64,000 bases of DNA from positions 124,001-188,000 of the forward strand of contig NZ_MVBC01000007.1 of the NCBI RefSeq assembly GCF_002007105.1, given 5' to 3'. The DNA is from Hymenobacter sp. CRA2. GTDB taxonomy: Bacteria > Bacteroidota > Bacteroidia > Cytophagales > Hymenobacteraceae. Shown here piece after piece: positions 27,715 to 36,185 of the stretch. Position 1 is the first letter of the stretch; each line of letters opens with the position of its first letter. A program made the translations under genes and the position numbers. The notes beneath the pieces were generated by a model. That model saw only the letters and a list, made by a program, of their open reading frames with translations, was not told the origin of the DNA and made no database searches.

Positions 27715-29982
27715 ATGGCTGCCTTACCCGACGGGTTTGCAGCCGTGCGGGCTGCTTTTGCGTTAGAAGCATCTCTGTCAAGTCCTGTGTCCGCCGAGCT
27801 TACCTCTTTCAGTCCGCCTTCCACCGATGCTCCTGCTGCCCGGCCGCGTTTTCGCTGGCTCTGGTGGCTGGCGGGCGTGCTGTTGGTGCTAGGTGTATTA
27901 GCCGTGGTGGGCGCCCGGCTGTTCGACCCCTGGCTGCGCCGCAAGCTGGTGCAGCTGGTGCACGACAAGTCGCAGGGGCGCTACGAGCTGCACATCGGCG
28001 AGCTGCGCACCAACTGGGCCCGGCGCGCCCTCACGCTGCGGCGCGTCTGGTTGCGGCCCACCGGCTGGCCCAATAAGCAACCCTCCAAAGCCCCGGGCGA
28101 ACCGGCGTGGCTGCTGCTCACCGTGGATCAGTTCCGCGTAGCCGGCATCGGGGTAGGGGCCCTGCTGCAGGGCGAGGTGGTGAGCGTGGATACGCTGCTG
28201 GTGCACACGCTGCGGGCCCGGGTGCTGAACACGCCCGAGCAAAACAGTGCGCACAAACCCCTGCACGAGCAGTTGCCGCAGCGCATTCCCGGTATTCGGC
28301 TGGCTCACCTGCTGGTGCAGGATGTGCGCGTGGCCTCGGGCCAGCACGGGCGCACCCGCACGCAATTGCGCCACGGCAACCTCGCCGCCACCGACGTGCT
28401 GGTGAGCCGTAGCGGCGCGCGGGACTCGGCGCGGCTGAGCTACGCGGCGGCCGTGGAGTTGAACGTGACCGGCCTGGAGGCCAACGTGCCGGGCCACCAC
28501 GTCAGCCTCGGGGCGGTGCAGTTTACTTCCCGTGGGCGCCGCCTGCAGCTGGATTCGCTGCGCGTAACGCCCGTGGCCGACGGGCAGCTGAAAGCCCGCG
28601 ACACCCACGTGACGCTGTGGCTGCCGCGGCTGGCGCTGGAAGGGCTGCGGCCCGAGCTGCTGAGCCGCCGCATGCTGCAGGCCGATTCGCTGGAGCTGCA
28701 CCAGCCACGCCTTACTTTTGGGGCACCAGCGCAGCCTCCGCCGCCCTTGCATGTGGCGCTGGCCCCTTATCTGCGCCGGGTGCAGCTGGGGCACCTGGGC
28801 ATTGCCGGCGGGCAGCTGCGCATTACCCAGCTGGAGCTGGCACCGCAAGTGGCGGATCTGGCCATCGACGGCCGCGACATTCGGGTGGACGCCGCCGCCG
28901 CGCGCGACCCGCGCCGCGTGCTCTACGCCCGCGACTGGCGCGCCCGCACCGGCCCCGGCCAGCTCACCATCGATGCGCCGTATTACCGCCTGCAATGGGC
29001 GGGGCTGCAAGTAGGAACGCGCGCCCGCACGCTGCGCCTCACCGGCGGGCTGATTCGGCCCACTATGTCGCCCGATGCTCTGGCCCGCAGCAAGGGCCAC
29101 CAGGCCACGCACCTCACGCTGCGCGCGCCGCAACTGCGCGTCAGCGGCTTCGATTTCGGGGCGCTGGTTCGGCGCAAGGCCGTGCTGGCCCGCGAAGTGG
29201 ATATGGGCGGCGCGCGGCTGCACATCATTGGCAACGCGCACTACCCACTGGGCAACAAGCTGGCTCTGGTGACGCCCGAAAACATGCGCCGCCTGCCCTT
29301 CCGCCTCGATGTGCGCACGCTACGGGTGCGCGACTTGGCCATGTACTTCAAGTTTACCGGCGAAATGGCCCGGCGCCCCGGCTACTTCGCCCTCACGCGC
29401 TTCAACGGCACCGGCACCAACCTCACCAACGACCCGCAGCGCATGACGGCGGCCCGCCCGGCGGTGCTGCGCGCCACGGTGTATCTGCAAGACCGCTGCC
29501 GCCTGCAGGCTACCGCCTGGCTGCCGCTGCTCGATGCGCAGGGGCGGCACCGCGTGGTGGCTACCTTCGGGCCGGCCCCGTTTGCTATTCTGAATCCCCT
29601 CACCGAGCCCACGCGCTTTGCCCGCTTCGAGCGGGGCGAGGTGCGCCACATCCGGGTGGAGCTGCAAGTGGACAAGCGGCAGGTAACGGGCACCATGTGG
29701 GCGCGCTACAACGACCTGAAGCTGGATATCCTCAGCGCCAACGGCGGCGGGCCCGACCGGCAGAAGTTTATCACCAAGGTGATTTCCAAGGCCGCCAACG
29801 TGCTCGTTATCCGCGACGACAACCCGCGCCGCAAGGGCGAGCCGCTGAAAGTGGCGCCCGTGCGCTCCGACCGCGACCTGCGCTACAGCGTGTTTACCAT
29901 CTGGCTGCAGGGCGTCAATAGCGGCCTGCTGCGCAGTGTGGGTGTGCCCGGCAAGATGGCCGAGGAGCTCAGCGAGTTGTAG
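27715..29982 (+). CDS. Large AsmA-like membrane-anchored protein
   Basis: The 755 residues have one membrane helix (about 47-66, WLWWLAGVLLVLGVLAVVGA) preceded by a Pro/Ser/Ala-rich cytoplasmic stretch, then about 680 residues of periplasmic repeating beta structure. The segment LVHDKSQGRYELHIGELRTNWARRALTLRRVWLRPT right after the helix and the long run of alternating strands (VDTLLVHTLRARVLN, LDSLRVTPV, ADSLELHQPRLTFG) are typical of AsmA/DUF748-like proteins, which form a groove that carries lipid between membranes. The C-terminal part ends KVISKAANVLVIRDDNPRRKGEPL. The similarity is by pattern only. It is alone on its strand, followed by a repeat-rich gap. Confidence 0.7.
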   Translation: MAALPDGFAAVRAAFALEASLSSPVSAELTSFSPPSTDAPAARPRFRWLWWLAGVLLVLGVLAVVGARLFDPWLRRKLVQLVHDKSQGRYELHIGELRTNWARRALTLRRVWLRPTGWPNKQPSKAPGEPAWLLLTVDQFRVAGIGVGALLQGEVVSVDTLLVHTLRARVLNTPEQNSAHKPLHEQLPQRIPGIRLAHLLVQDVRVASGQHGRTRTQLRHGNLAATDVLVSRSGARDSARLSYAAAVELNVTGLEANVPGHHVSLGAVQFTSRGRRLQLDSLRVTPVADGQLKARDTHVTLWLPRLALEGLRPELLSRRMLQADSLELHQPRLTFGAPAQPPPPLHVALAPYLRRVQLGHLGIAGGQLRITQLELAPQVADLAIDGRDIRVDAAAARDPRRVLYARDWRARTGPGQLTIDAPYYRLQWAGLQVGTRARTLRLTGGLIRPTMSPDALARSKGHQATHLTLRAPQLRVSGFDFGALVRRKAVLAREVDMGGARLHIIGNAHYPLGNKLALVTPENMRRLPFRLDVRTLRVRDLAMYFKFTGEMARRPGYFALTRFNGTGTNLTNDPQRMTAARPAVLRATVYLQDRCRLQATAWLPLLDAQGRHRVVATFGPAPFAILNPLTEPTRFARFERGEVRHIRVELQVDKRQVTGTMWARYNDLKLDILSANGGGPDRQKFITKVISKAANVLVIRDDNPRRKGEPLKVAPVRSDRDLRYSVFTIWLQGVNSGLLRSVGVPGKMAEELSEL

Positions 29983-30088
29983 CTTGGGTGGTGCCTGACC
30001 AGTATCGTTGCACGGCGTCAGCGAACTATCATTACTGAGCCAGGTGGGGCACGAGCGTATTTGGGTTTTGCCAAAAATGCCCATAGGT

Positions 30089-30247
30089 CGTCATGTCGAG
30101 CGAAGTCGAGACATCTCGCGTGCTGACGTTGCGCCTCGCCCCCGGCCCCCTCTCCGGAAAAGGAGAGGGGGAGCCTAGCGAAACACGAAAGAGGCTTCCT
30201 AGGCCGTCATGCTGAGCTTGTCGAAGCATGACGGCCTAGGAAGCCTC
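30089..30247. repeat. Cluster of three palindromic repeat units
   Basis: 30089-30119 is a 31-base unit identical to 44028-44058. 30146-30171 is a hairpin (CCCCCTCTCC and complement). 30191-30213 with 30225-30247 is a 23-base perfect inverted repeat around GGCCGTCATGCT, which can also terminate the leftward kinase gene ending at 30330. The rest of the 347-base gap 29983-30329 holds nothing else I recognise. Confidence 0.75.
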
Positions 30248-30329
30248 AAAACACCATTGGTTAGTTACTGCCCACACTGCCTGGAACGAAAATCTCCAAC
30301 ACGCTCTAAACCAGGCTGCCGAAGCCGAA

Positions 30330-31448
30330 CTACTGGGGGCCGCGGTGGGCCAGCTGTTCGTCGGCCACGGTGGGCAGGTCGATGATAAAGGTGGTGCCCC
30401 GGCCTTCCTCGCTGGTAAAGGAAATGTTGCCGTCGTGCAGCAGCACCAGGGTCCGGATGACGGACATGCCCAGACCGATGGTCCGCTCGCCGCGCAGGCC
30501 CGGTCGTCGGGCTTTGGTAAACTTATCGAAGAGCACCGGCTGGAGCTTGGCCGGAATGCCAATGCCGGTATCCTGCACGCTGACGCGCACGCGGCCCGCC
30601 CGCTCTTCCACATGCACCTCGATGCGGCCCCCATCGGGCGTGAACTTGAGGGCGTTGCTGATCAGGTTGTTGATGACCTGCTGAAACTTGTTGTCGTCGA
30701 TGTACACGTAGATGGCCTCCGCGTTGGTGGTGAAGCCAATGCGTTTGTCGAGCAGGTGCTGGGCGTCGCGGTAGTTGTTGAGTAGCACGCGCAGGTGCGA
30801 CACCAAGTTCAGGCGCGCCAGCTTCAGCTCCACGTTGGCCGATTCGAGGAATTCCTGGTTGACGAAGTCCCGGATCAAATCCACGCTGTCCTGGCAGGTC
30901 GTGCGCATCAGGCGCACCAGCTCATCCAGGGCCGGGTTGCTGTAGTTTTTGGCCTGCTCGGCCACGTGCTCGGCCAACTGCTGCACCACCAGCAGCGGAC
31001 CCGACAGGTCGTGGGAGAGGATTTCGAGCGTGGCGTTCTTTTTCGCGTTGAACTTGTCGGCGTTCGACATATACTCCTTTACGCGGGTAATGTCCTGCAC
31101 GGTGCCCGTCAGCAGCTCGCCCTCGCCCTCGGCAGCGGGGCGGCACAGCGTGAGGCACAGCCACTGGCGGCGGCCATCGGGGTGGCGCAGGCGTAGCTCC
31201 ACGTCTTCCACGGCGGGCCGTCCGCTCAGTACCAGGGCTACTTGCTCCTGCAGGTAGTCCCAGTCATCGGGGTGGAGCAGCTGCTGCCAGCGGCCCAGCT
31301 CGGCGTTGACGCGGCTGCTGTCGCCGCCCAGCACGTGCTCGTAAGCCGGGCTGACGTAAGTGACTTGGCGAGAAACCGGGTCGTAGGCAAAGTATACGCA
31401 CTGGCTGTGTGCGGCCAACGAGCGGAACAGAGTGGCGTAGTCGGTCAT
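30330..31448 (-). CDS. PAS-domain sensor histidine kinase
   Basis: The 372 residues hold an N-terminal PAS_3-type domain (about 10-120, YVSPAYEHVLGGDSS...LLHPDDWDYLQEQV...GTVQDITRVKEY). A HisKA region follows with the phospho-acceptor His146 in EILSHDLSGPLLVV, and an HATPase domain (about 245-362) with N-box QQVINNLISNALKFTPDGG, G1 DTGIGIP and G2 TIGLGMSVI. No membrane helix or signal peptide is present, so it is a soluble kinase. HDLSGP replaces the more common HDL(R/K)(T/S)P. It is an orphan: no response regulator lies beside it. Confidence 0.93.
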   Translation of the reverse strand: MTDYATLFRSLAAHSQCVYFAYDPVSRQVTYVSPAYEHVLGGDSSRVNAELGRWQQLLHPDDWDYLQEQVALVLSGRPAVEDVELRLRHPDGRRQWLCLTLCRPAAEGEGELLTGTVQDITRVKEYMSNADKFNAKKNATLEILSHDLSGPLLVVQQLAEHVAEQAKNYSNPALDELVRLMRTTCQDSVDLIRDFVNQEFLESANVELKLARLNLVSHLRVLLNNYRDAQHLLDKRIGFTTNAEAIYVYIDDNKFQQVINNLISNALKFTPDGGRIEVHVEERAGRVRVSVQDTGIGIPAKLQPVLFDKFTKARRPGLRGERTIGLGMSVIRTLVLLHDGNISFTSEEGRGTTFIIDLPTVADEQLAHRGPQ

Positions 31449-31627
31449 GGACTATGGGGTGGTAGCGGCATCAGGGTGTGTACCTTCAAGCCCGGCATTT
31501 CGTTGCTGCGGGGCTGATGATATCCGGTTCGCGGCTGCTCGTAACCAGGCCGCAACGCCGTTTTGGCGCTCAGCTGCTCGTGGGGCCAGCCGCTACCGGT
31601 TTGCGCCACATACCTGTGGGGCAACAG

Positions 31628-32824
31628 TCATCGTGCGGCCTGGGGCCGGGTGTAGGGTATGTAATTCTGCCAGTCCACGGGCGTGAACTTGTCGCCGATG
31701 GTCACGCGCAGCAGACTCTGAAAGGCGCTTTCGGCGTTGTCGCTGTTGCTCATCAGCAGCACGCCGATGCCCTGCTGCGGAAACAGGATGGAATAGTGCT
31801 GGAATCCGTCGCCGTGGCCTTCCTTGAAAGCGCCCACGCCGTAGGGCGACTGCAGCAGGCCCCAGCCCAGGCCGTAGGCCAGCCGCAAGTGGTCGTAGCG
31901 GTCGGTATCCTGGCGGGAAAGCGGGCCGAACTGCGCCCGGGAGTGAATGGTAATCTGGGGCCGAAACAGCTCCTGCCACGACTCGGGCCGCAGTAGCCGC
32001 TGCTGCAGTACGGCTTCCAGAAAGCGGGTGTAATCGGCCGGGGTGGTTTCCAGGGTGCTGGCGCTGCGCGGCTCGTTGTCCTTGTCCTTTTCCAGCACCT
32101 TGCCGTCGGTGGCATGGCCGAAGCAGTAGTTGGCCTCGAAGCGCGGCTGCCACTGGTAGCTGGAGGTGCTCATGCCCAGTGGCCTAAATACCTTTTCCTG
32201 CATCAGCGACTCCAGCGAGCGGCCCAGCTTGTGCTCCAGCACCACTTGCAGGTACACCAGCCCCTCGCCGGAGTAGCTGTAGCGGCTGCCGGGCCGCCCG
32301 TGGATATGCAGCCGCTGGGCGGGCTCGTCCCAGCGCCAGTTGGGCAGCCCGGTGGTGTGGCTCAGGCACATGCGGGCCGTGAGACGGCGGTAGAGCGTGT
32401 CGTCGCGCAGGCTGGAGTAGTCGTCGTGCCAGCGCGTTTTGGGGGCGTACTCGTAAATGGGCCGGGGCAGGTAGCGCTGCAGCGGCTCGTCCAGCGTCAG
32501 CTGCCCTTCCTCCACCAGCTTCAGCACCAGCACCGCAAACACGGCCTTGCTCAGCGAGGCCCCATAAAACTCCGTGTCGAACTGCAGCGGCTCCTTGGTA
32601 GCCGTGCTTTTCACCCCAAAGGCGTGGCGGTACACGGCCCGGCGGCGGTTGAACACGGCCACCGCCAGCCCGTGCACGTGCGCCGAGTCGGTTATCTGCT
32701 GAATGCGCCGCGTAAGCTCCGGCTCCCGCAAATGGCTGCCGTCGAGGCGGGTGATGCGTCCGCTGGCGCAAGCCGACAGGAGCAGCGCAGCCGCAGCGGC
32801 GCCAAGGGCGGGTAACATCTTCAT
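31628..32824 (-). CDS. Serine beta-lactamase-like lipoprotein (class C / PBP4* fold)
   Basis: From ATG 32824 the product has 398 residues. A lipoprotein signal with lipobox LLSAC (Cys19) anchors it in the outer membrane. The beta-lactamase/AmpC-like domain (PF00144) shows SxxK at 90-93 (GASLSKAVF), the Tyr motif YSYSGEGLVYLQ and a C-terminal GHGDGFQHYSI in the place of the KTG/HxG motif. Family members are D-alanyl peptidases, esterases or beta-lactamases; the sequence does not tell which. The frame extends 27 codons upstream to 32905, but the lipobox fixes the start. It is a single gene, divergent from the aldo/keto reductase. Confidence 0.87.
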   Translation of the reverse strand: MKMLPALGAAAAALLLSACASGRITRLDGSHLREPELTRRIQQITDSAHVHGLAVAVFNRRRAVYRHAFGVKSTATKEPLQFDTEFYGASLSKAVFAVLVLKLVEEGQLTLDEPLQRYLPRPIYEYAPKTRWHDDYSSLRDDTLYRRLTARMCLSHTTGLPNWRWDEPAQRLHIHGRPGSRYSYSGEGLVYLQVVLEHKLGRSLESLMQEKVFRPLGMSTSSYQWQPRFEANYCFGHATDGKVLEKDKDNEPRSASTLETTPADYTRFLEAVLQQRLLRPESWQELFRPQITIHSRAQFGPLSRQDTDRYDHLRLAYGLGWGLLQSPYGVGAFKEGHGDGFQHYSILFPQQGIGVLLMSNSDNAESAFQSLLRVTIGDKFTPVDWQNYIPYTRPQAAR

Positions 32825-33075
32825 CGTGAGGCAGCCGGATGGTCCGGCGTAAGGTAAGCGCTGACGCTGGATCAGGGCGCTGGGGCCGCCAAATTCCGTA
32901 GCCAAGGCCGCACCTTGCCCTACCTTGCCTTGTCTGCCGGTACCGGCGCATGGCTACCCGTACGCGGGCAGGACCGAACATCGGCGGGGCCAGTCGGTTG
33001 TAGCAGGTACTACGCGGTGCCGCGAAAGCCGCGACCCTCTCACCGGCGGCACGCCGCTTTTTCTGACTATACGCT

Positions 33076-34101
33076 ATGGAATACCGCCAACTAGGCGCTT
33101 CGGGCCTGCGCATTCCGGTGCTGAGCTACGGCACCGCTACCTTCGGCGGCGGCAACGAATTCTTCAAGGCCTGGGGCGACACCCAGGTCGAGGAAGCCCG
33201 CCACCTCATCGACATCTGCCTGGAGGCCGGCGTCAACCTCTTCGACACGGCTAACGGCTACTCCGACGGCAAGGCCGAGGAAATCCTGGGCCGGGCGCTG
33301 GCGGGCCGCCGCCCGGAGGTGCTGATTTCCACCAAAGCCACGTTTCCCACCGGCCCCGGCGCCAACGACTATGGCTCCTCGCGCCTGCACCTGATCCGGG
33401 CTTGCGAGGACTCGCTGCGCCGCCTTGGCACCGACTACATCGACATCTATCACATGCACGGCTTCGACGCGCACACGCCGGTGGAGGAGACGCTGCGCAC
33501 GCTCGATCAGCTGGTGCAAAGCGGCAAGGTGCGCTACATCGCCTGCTCCAACTTCTCGGGCTGGCACCTGATGAAAAGCCTCTCGGTATCGGAGCGCTAC
33601 GGTTGGGCGCGCTACGTGGGGCACCAGGCGTATTATTCGCTGGCCCACCGCGAGTTTGAGTGGGAGCTGATGCCCCTGGCCCAGGACCAGGGTGTAGGTA
33701 CCATCGTGTGGAGCCCATTGTCGGCGGGGCTGCTGAGCGGCAAAATCCGCCGCGGCCGGCCCATCCCCGAGAGCAGCCGCCTGGCCCAGGGCGGCGGCCA
33801 GGGCCCGCAAGTGCCCGACGAGCGGCTGTTTGCCATTGTGGACGTGCTCGATGAGGTGGCGGCGGAAACCGGCAAAACCGTGCCGCAGGTGGCCCTGAAC
33901 TGGCTGCTGCAGCGCCCCACGGTGGTCAACCTCGTCATCGGCGCCCGCAACGAGGAACAGCTGCGCCAGAACCTCGGTGCGGCCGGCTGGAACCTCTCGG
34001 CCGAGCAGGTGGCCCGGCTGGATGGCGTCAGCGCTACCACGCCCATTTACCCGTATTGGCACCAGCAGCGCTTTCCCATGCTGGGGCACACCGGTATGTA
34101 A
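33076..34101 (+). CDS. Aldo/keto reductase
   Basis: The 341 residues fold as a TIM barrel with the AKR signatures GVNLFDTANGYSDGKAEEILGRAL (catalytic Asp and Tyr, about 53-76), the catalytic Lys in LISTKATF, YIDIYHMHGFDAHTPVEETLRTLDQLVQSGKVRYIACSN (with the His), and the NADP-site end VNLVIGARNEEQLRQNL. It resembles the AKR11-14 groups (YghZ/YajO-like) rather than sugar-specific enzymes. It would reduce aldehydes or ketones with NADPH in the cytoplasm. It starts 251 bases from the divergent lipoprotein gene and is not clearly in an operon. Confidence 0.92.
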   Translation: MEYRQLGASGLRIPVLSYGTATFGGGNEFFKAWGDTQVEEARHLIDICLEAGVNLFDTANGYSDGKAEEILGRALAGRRPEVLISTKATFPTGPGANDYGSSRLHLIRACEDSLRRLGTDYIDIYHMHGFDAHTPVEETLRTLDQLVQSGKVRYIACSNFSGWHLMKSLSVSERYGWARYVGHQAYYSLAHREFEWELMPLAQDQGVGTIVWSPLSAGLLSGKIRRGRPIPESSRLAQGGGQGPQVPDERLFAIVDVLDEVAAETGKTVPQVALNWLLQRPTVVNLVIGARNEEQLRQNLGAAGWNLSAEQVARLDGVSATTPIYPYWHQQRFPMLGHTGM

Positions 34102-34150
34102 GGCCGCGGCCCGATCCAAGTTAGTCGGGGCAGAAGCCGCCTGCCGGGGC

Positions 34151-34810
34151 TTAACGCTTGTCGCTGAAGTCAATATCACTGATCAGCCACGCCCCAGCGG
34201 CGCGGGTGAGCCTTACGGTGTAGGGCGTTTCCCAGAAGTAGTACCGGCTGGCGGCTTCGTTGTCGGGATAATACTCAAACAGCTGCACCTGCACCGCGGC
34301 CGAGTCACCCATGATTCGGGTTTGCTGGAGCCTGATGCCCGTGAACCTGTCCTGGCTGCGGGTCCAGCGGTAAGAGTCGAAGAAAGCGCAGTCCCGCTGT
34401 TCGTAGTCGTCGACGTCGTCCAGCAGGCTGTCCCGTTGGGCGTAGGGAATGGCGCGCAGGGTGTCGATGCACGGCTGGTAAGTGGCCATTTCCCGCCGGA
34501 TGAGGCTTTCGGCAAAGTGCAGGCGGCGCAGGTTGGCGAAGTAGCGGCGGTAGTCCAGCGTGAGGCGCCCCTGGGCGTCCGCCACGAAGTCGGGCTGAAA
34601 TTCTGTTTGCGGCCCCTCGCTGCTGATGGCCTTGCCGTACCAGGCGTAGAAGTTGCGCACCGTCCGGTTGACGACGGCGGTATCTGCCGGCGCGGCGGCC
34701 GGAGGCGGCGCCGCGGCTGGTACGCCGGCGTCCGGTTCGGAAGTCTGGCCCTGACAGCCGGCCAGGAGCAGGGCACTCAAACAGTAGTAAACGTAGGCTC
34801 GGGCGGGCAT
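34151..34810 (-). CDS. Lipoprotein of unknown function (DUF3828-like)
   Basis: The 219 residues begin with a lipoprotein signal (lipobox LLAGC, Cys19) and an Ala/Pro linker (about 28-45). The folded part (about 48-219) has VVNRTVRNFYAWYGKAI, a Cys pair (YQPCIDTLR and RDCAFFDSYRWTRSQD) and the closing strands YTVRLTRAAGAWLISDIDFSD. This fits the DUF3828 layout of a cystatin/NTF2-like domain, but it is only a pattern match. It is convergent with the aldo/keto reductase, 49 bases away. Confidence 0.68.
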   Translation of the reverse strand: MPARAYVYYCLSALLLAGCQGQTSEPDAGVPAAAPPPAAAPADTAVVNRTVRNFYAWYGKAISSEGPQTEFQPDFVADAQGRLTLDYRRYFANLRRLHFAESLIRREMATYQPCIDTLRAIPYAQRDSLLDDVDDYEQRDCAFFDSYRWTRSQDRFTGIRLQQTRIMGDSAAVQVQLFEYYPDNEAASRYYFWETPYTVRLTRAAGAWLISDIDFSDKR

Positions 34811-35008
34811 AGCGGCTGATAAGACAAACGGCCGAAGATAAGAGAAGAGGCCCGGCGCAGGCGCCCCGTTGCTCCCAGAAAGCCGCGTCGGCCGGCTGGG
34901 CCGGCCCCTTTACCCAGCCGCACGCTAAAACCGCAACCGGGTTGTCGGGTTAATGCAACTACCTACCGTCCAGAACCCCCGCGCGGGTAGGGGCCTAACG
35001 CCAACTGT

Positions 35009-36031
35009 ATGCAACTCGGAATCGACAGCTTTGCCTCCCACCTGCTGAGCAACAGCAGCGGCACCACCCTCACCGGCCAGCAGGCCATGGCCCAGCTGCT
35101 GGCGCGCATCGAGCGGGCCGACGAGGTCGGGCTCGACGTGTTCGGCATCGGCGAGCATCACCGCCCGGAGTACCTGGATTCGGCCACGGCGGTTATTCTG
35201 GCCGCGGCCGCCGCCCGCACCAAGCGCATCCGCCTGACCAGTGCCGTAACGGTGCTTTCGGCCGCCGACCCGGTGCGCGTGTTCCAGGAGTTTGCCACCC
35301 TCGACCTCATTTCGCAGGGCCGGGCCGAAATGGTGGTGGGCCGCGGCTCGTCCATTGAAGCTTTCCCGCTCTTTGGCTTCGACCTCGACGACTACGACGA
35401 GCTCTTCGCCGAAAAGCTGGAGCTGCTGCTCAAAATCCGGAACGAGGAACGCCCGCACTGGTCGGGCAAGTTTCGGCCGGCCCTCACCGGGCAGGGCATT
35501 TACCCGCGCCCGGTGCAGCAGCCCTTGCCCATCTGGCTGGGCGTGGGCGGCACGCCGCAGTCGTTTGCGCGCGCCGGCGCGCTGGGCCTGCCGCTGATGG
35601 TGGCCATCATCGGCGGCGACACGCACCGCTTTCGGCCGCTGGTAGACCTGTACCGCGAAGCCGGGCGCCGCGCCGGCCACGCGCCCGAGCAGCTGCAGGT
35701 GGGCCTGCACTCCCTGGGCTACGTAGCCGAAACCACCGAAGAGGCCATTGAAAGCTTTTTTCCCGGCTACGCCCGCACTTTTTCGGCCCGCAGCAAGGAG
35801 CGCGGAGGCCCGCCCATCACCCGCGCCGCCTTCGATGCCCAAACCGGGCCGCTCGGCGCCTTGCTCGTGGGCAGCCCCGAGGACGTAGCCGCCAAGATTC
35901 GGCGCCATGCCGAAGCGCTGGGCGGCATTACGCGGGTCACGTTTCAGATGGACGTGGCCACGCTGCCCCACGCGCAGCTGCTGCAGGCCATCGAGCTGCT
36001 CGGCACGCGGGTGGCGCCGCTGCTGCGCTGA
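35009..36031 (+). CDS. LLM-class flavin-dependent oxidoreductase
   Basis: The 340 residues match bacterial luciferase-like monooxygenases (PF00296): ERADEVGLDVFGIGEHHRPEYLDSATAVILAAAAART, SAVTVLSAADPVRVFQEFATLDLISQGRAEMVVGRGSSIEAFPLFG, then PLPIWLGVGGTPQSFARAGALGLPLMVAIIGG and a C-terminal region with EDVAAKIRRHAEALG. The barrel would bind FMN or F420; in this lineage FMN is more likely. The oxidised substrate is unknown. It is a lone gene ended by a perfect 50-base palindrome. Confidence 0.9.
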   Translation: MQLGIDSFASHLLSNSSGTTLTGQQAMAQLLARIERADEVGLDVFGIGEHHRPEYLDSATAVILAAAAARTKRIRLTSAVTVLSAADPVRVFQEFATLDLISQGRAEMVVGRGSSIEAFPLFGFDLDDYDELFAEKLELLLKIRNEERPHWSGKFRPALTGQGIYPRPVQQPLPIWLGVGGTPQSFARAGALGLPLMVAIIGGDTHRFRPLVDLYREAGRRAGHAPEQLQVGLHSLGYVAETTEEAIESFFPGYARTFSARSKERGGPPITRAAFDAQTGPLGALLVGSPEDVAAKIRRHAEALGGITRVTFQMDVATLPHAQLLQAIELLGTRVAPLLR

Positions 36032-36117
36032 GTTGAAGTCAGCGCCGGTACGGGGGCTTGGCGTAGGCCGCTTTTGAGGTGGCTTCGGCAGCTCTGCGCG
36101 CATCGTAAGCAGGCCCT

Positions 36118-36167
36118 AAACGCAACCGACCCGAGTCCTGGCGCCAGGACTCGGGTCGGTTGCGTTT
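36118..36167. terminator. Perfect 50-base palindrome between convergent genes
   Basis: The 25-base arms 36118-36142 and 36143-36167 match without error and without an intervening loop, starting AAACGCAACC and ending GGTTGCGTTT. It lies between the luciferase-like gene and the large glycosidase gene and can terminate both. Confidence 0.8.
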
Positions 36168-36185
36168 GGGTGAGCAAACGGCGGG

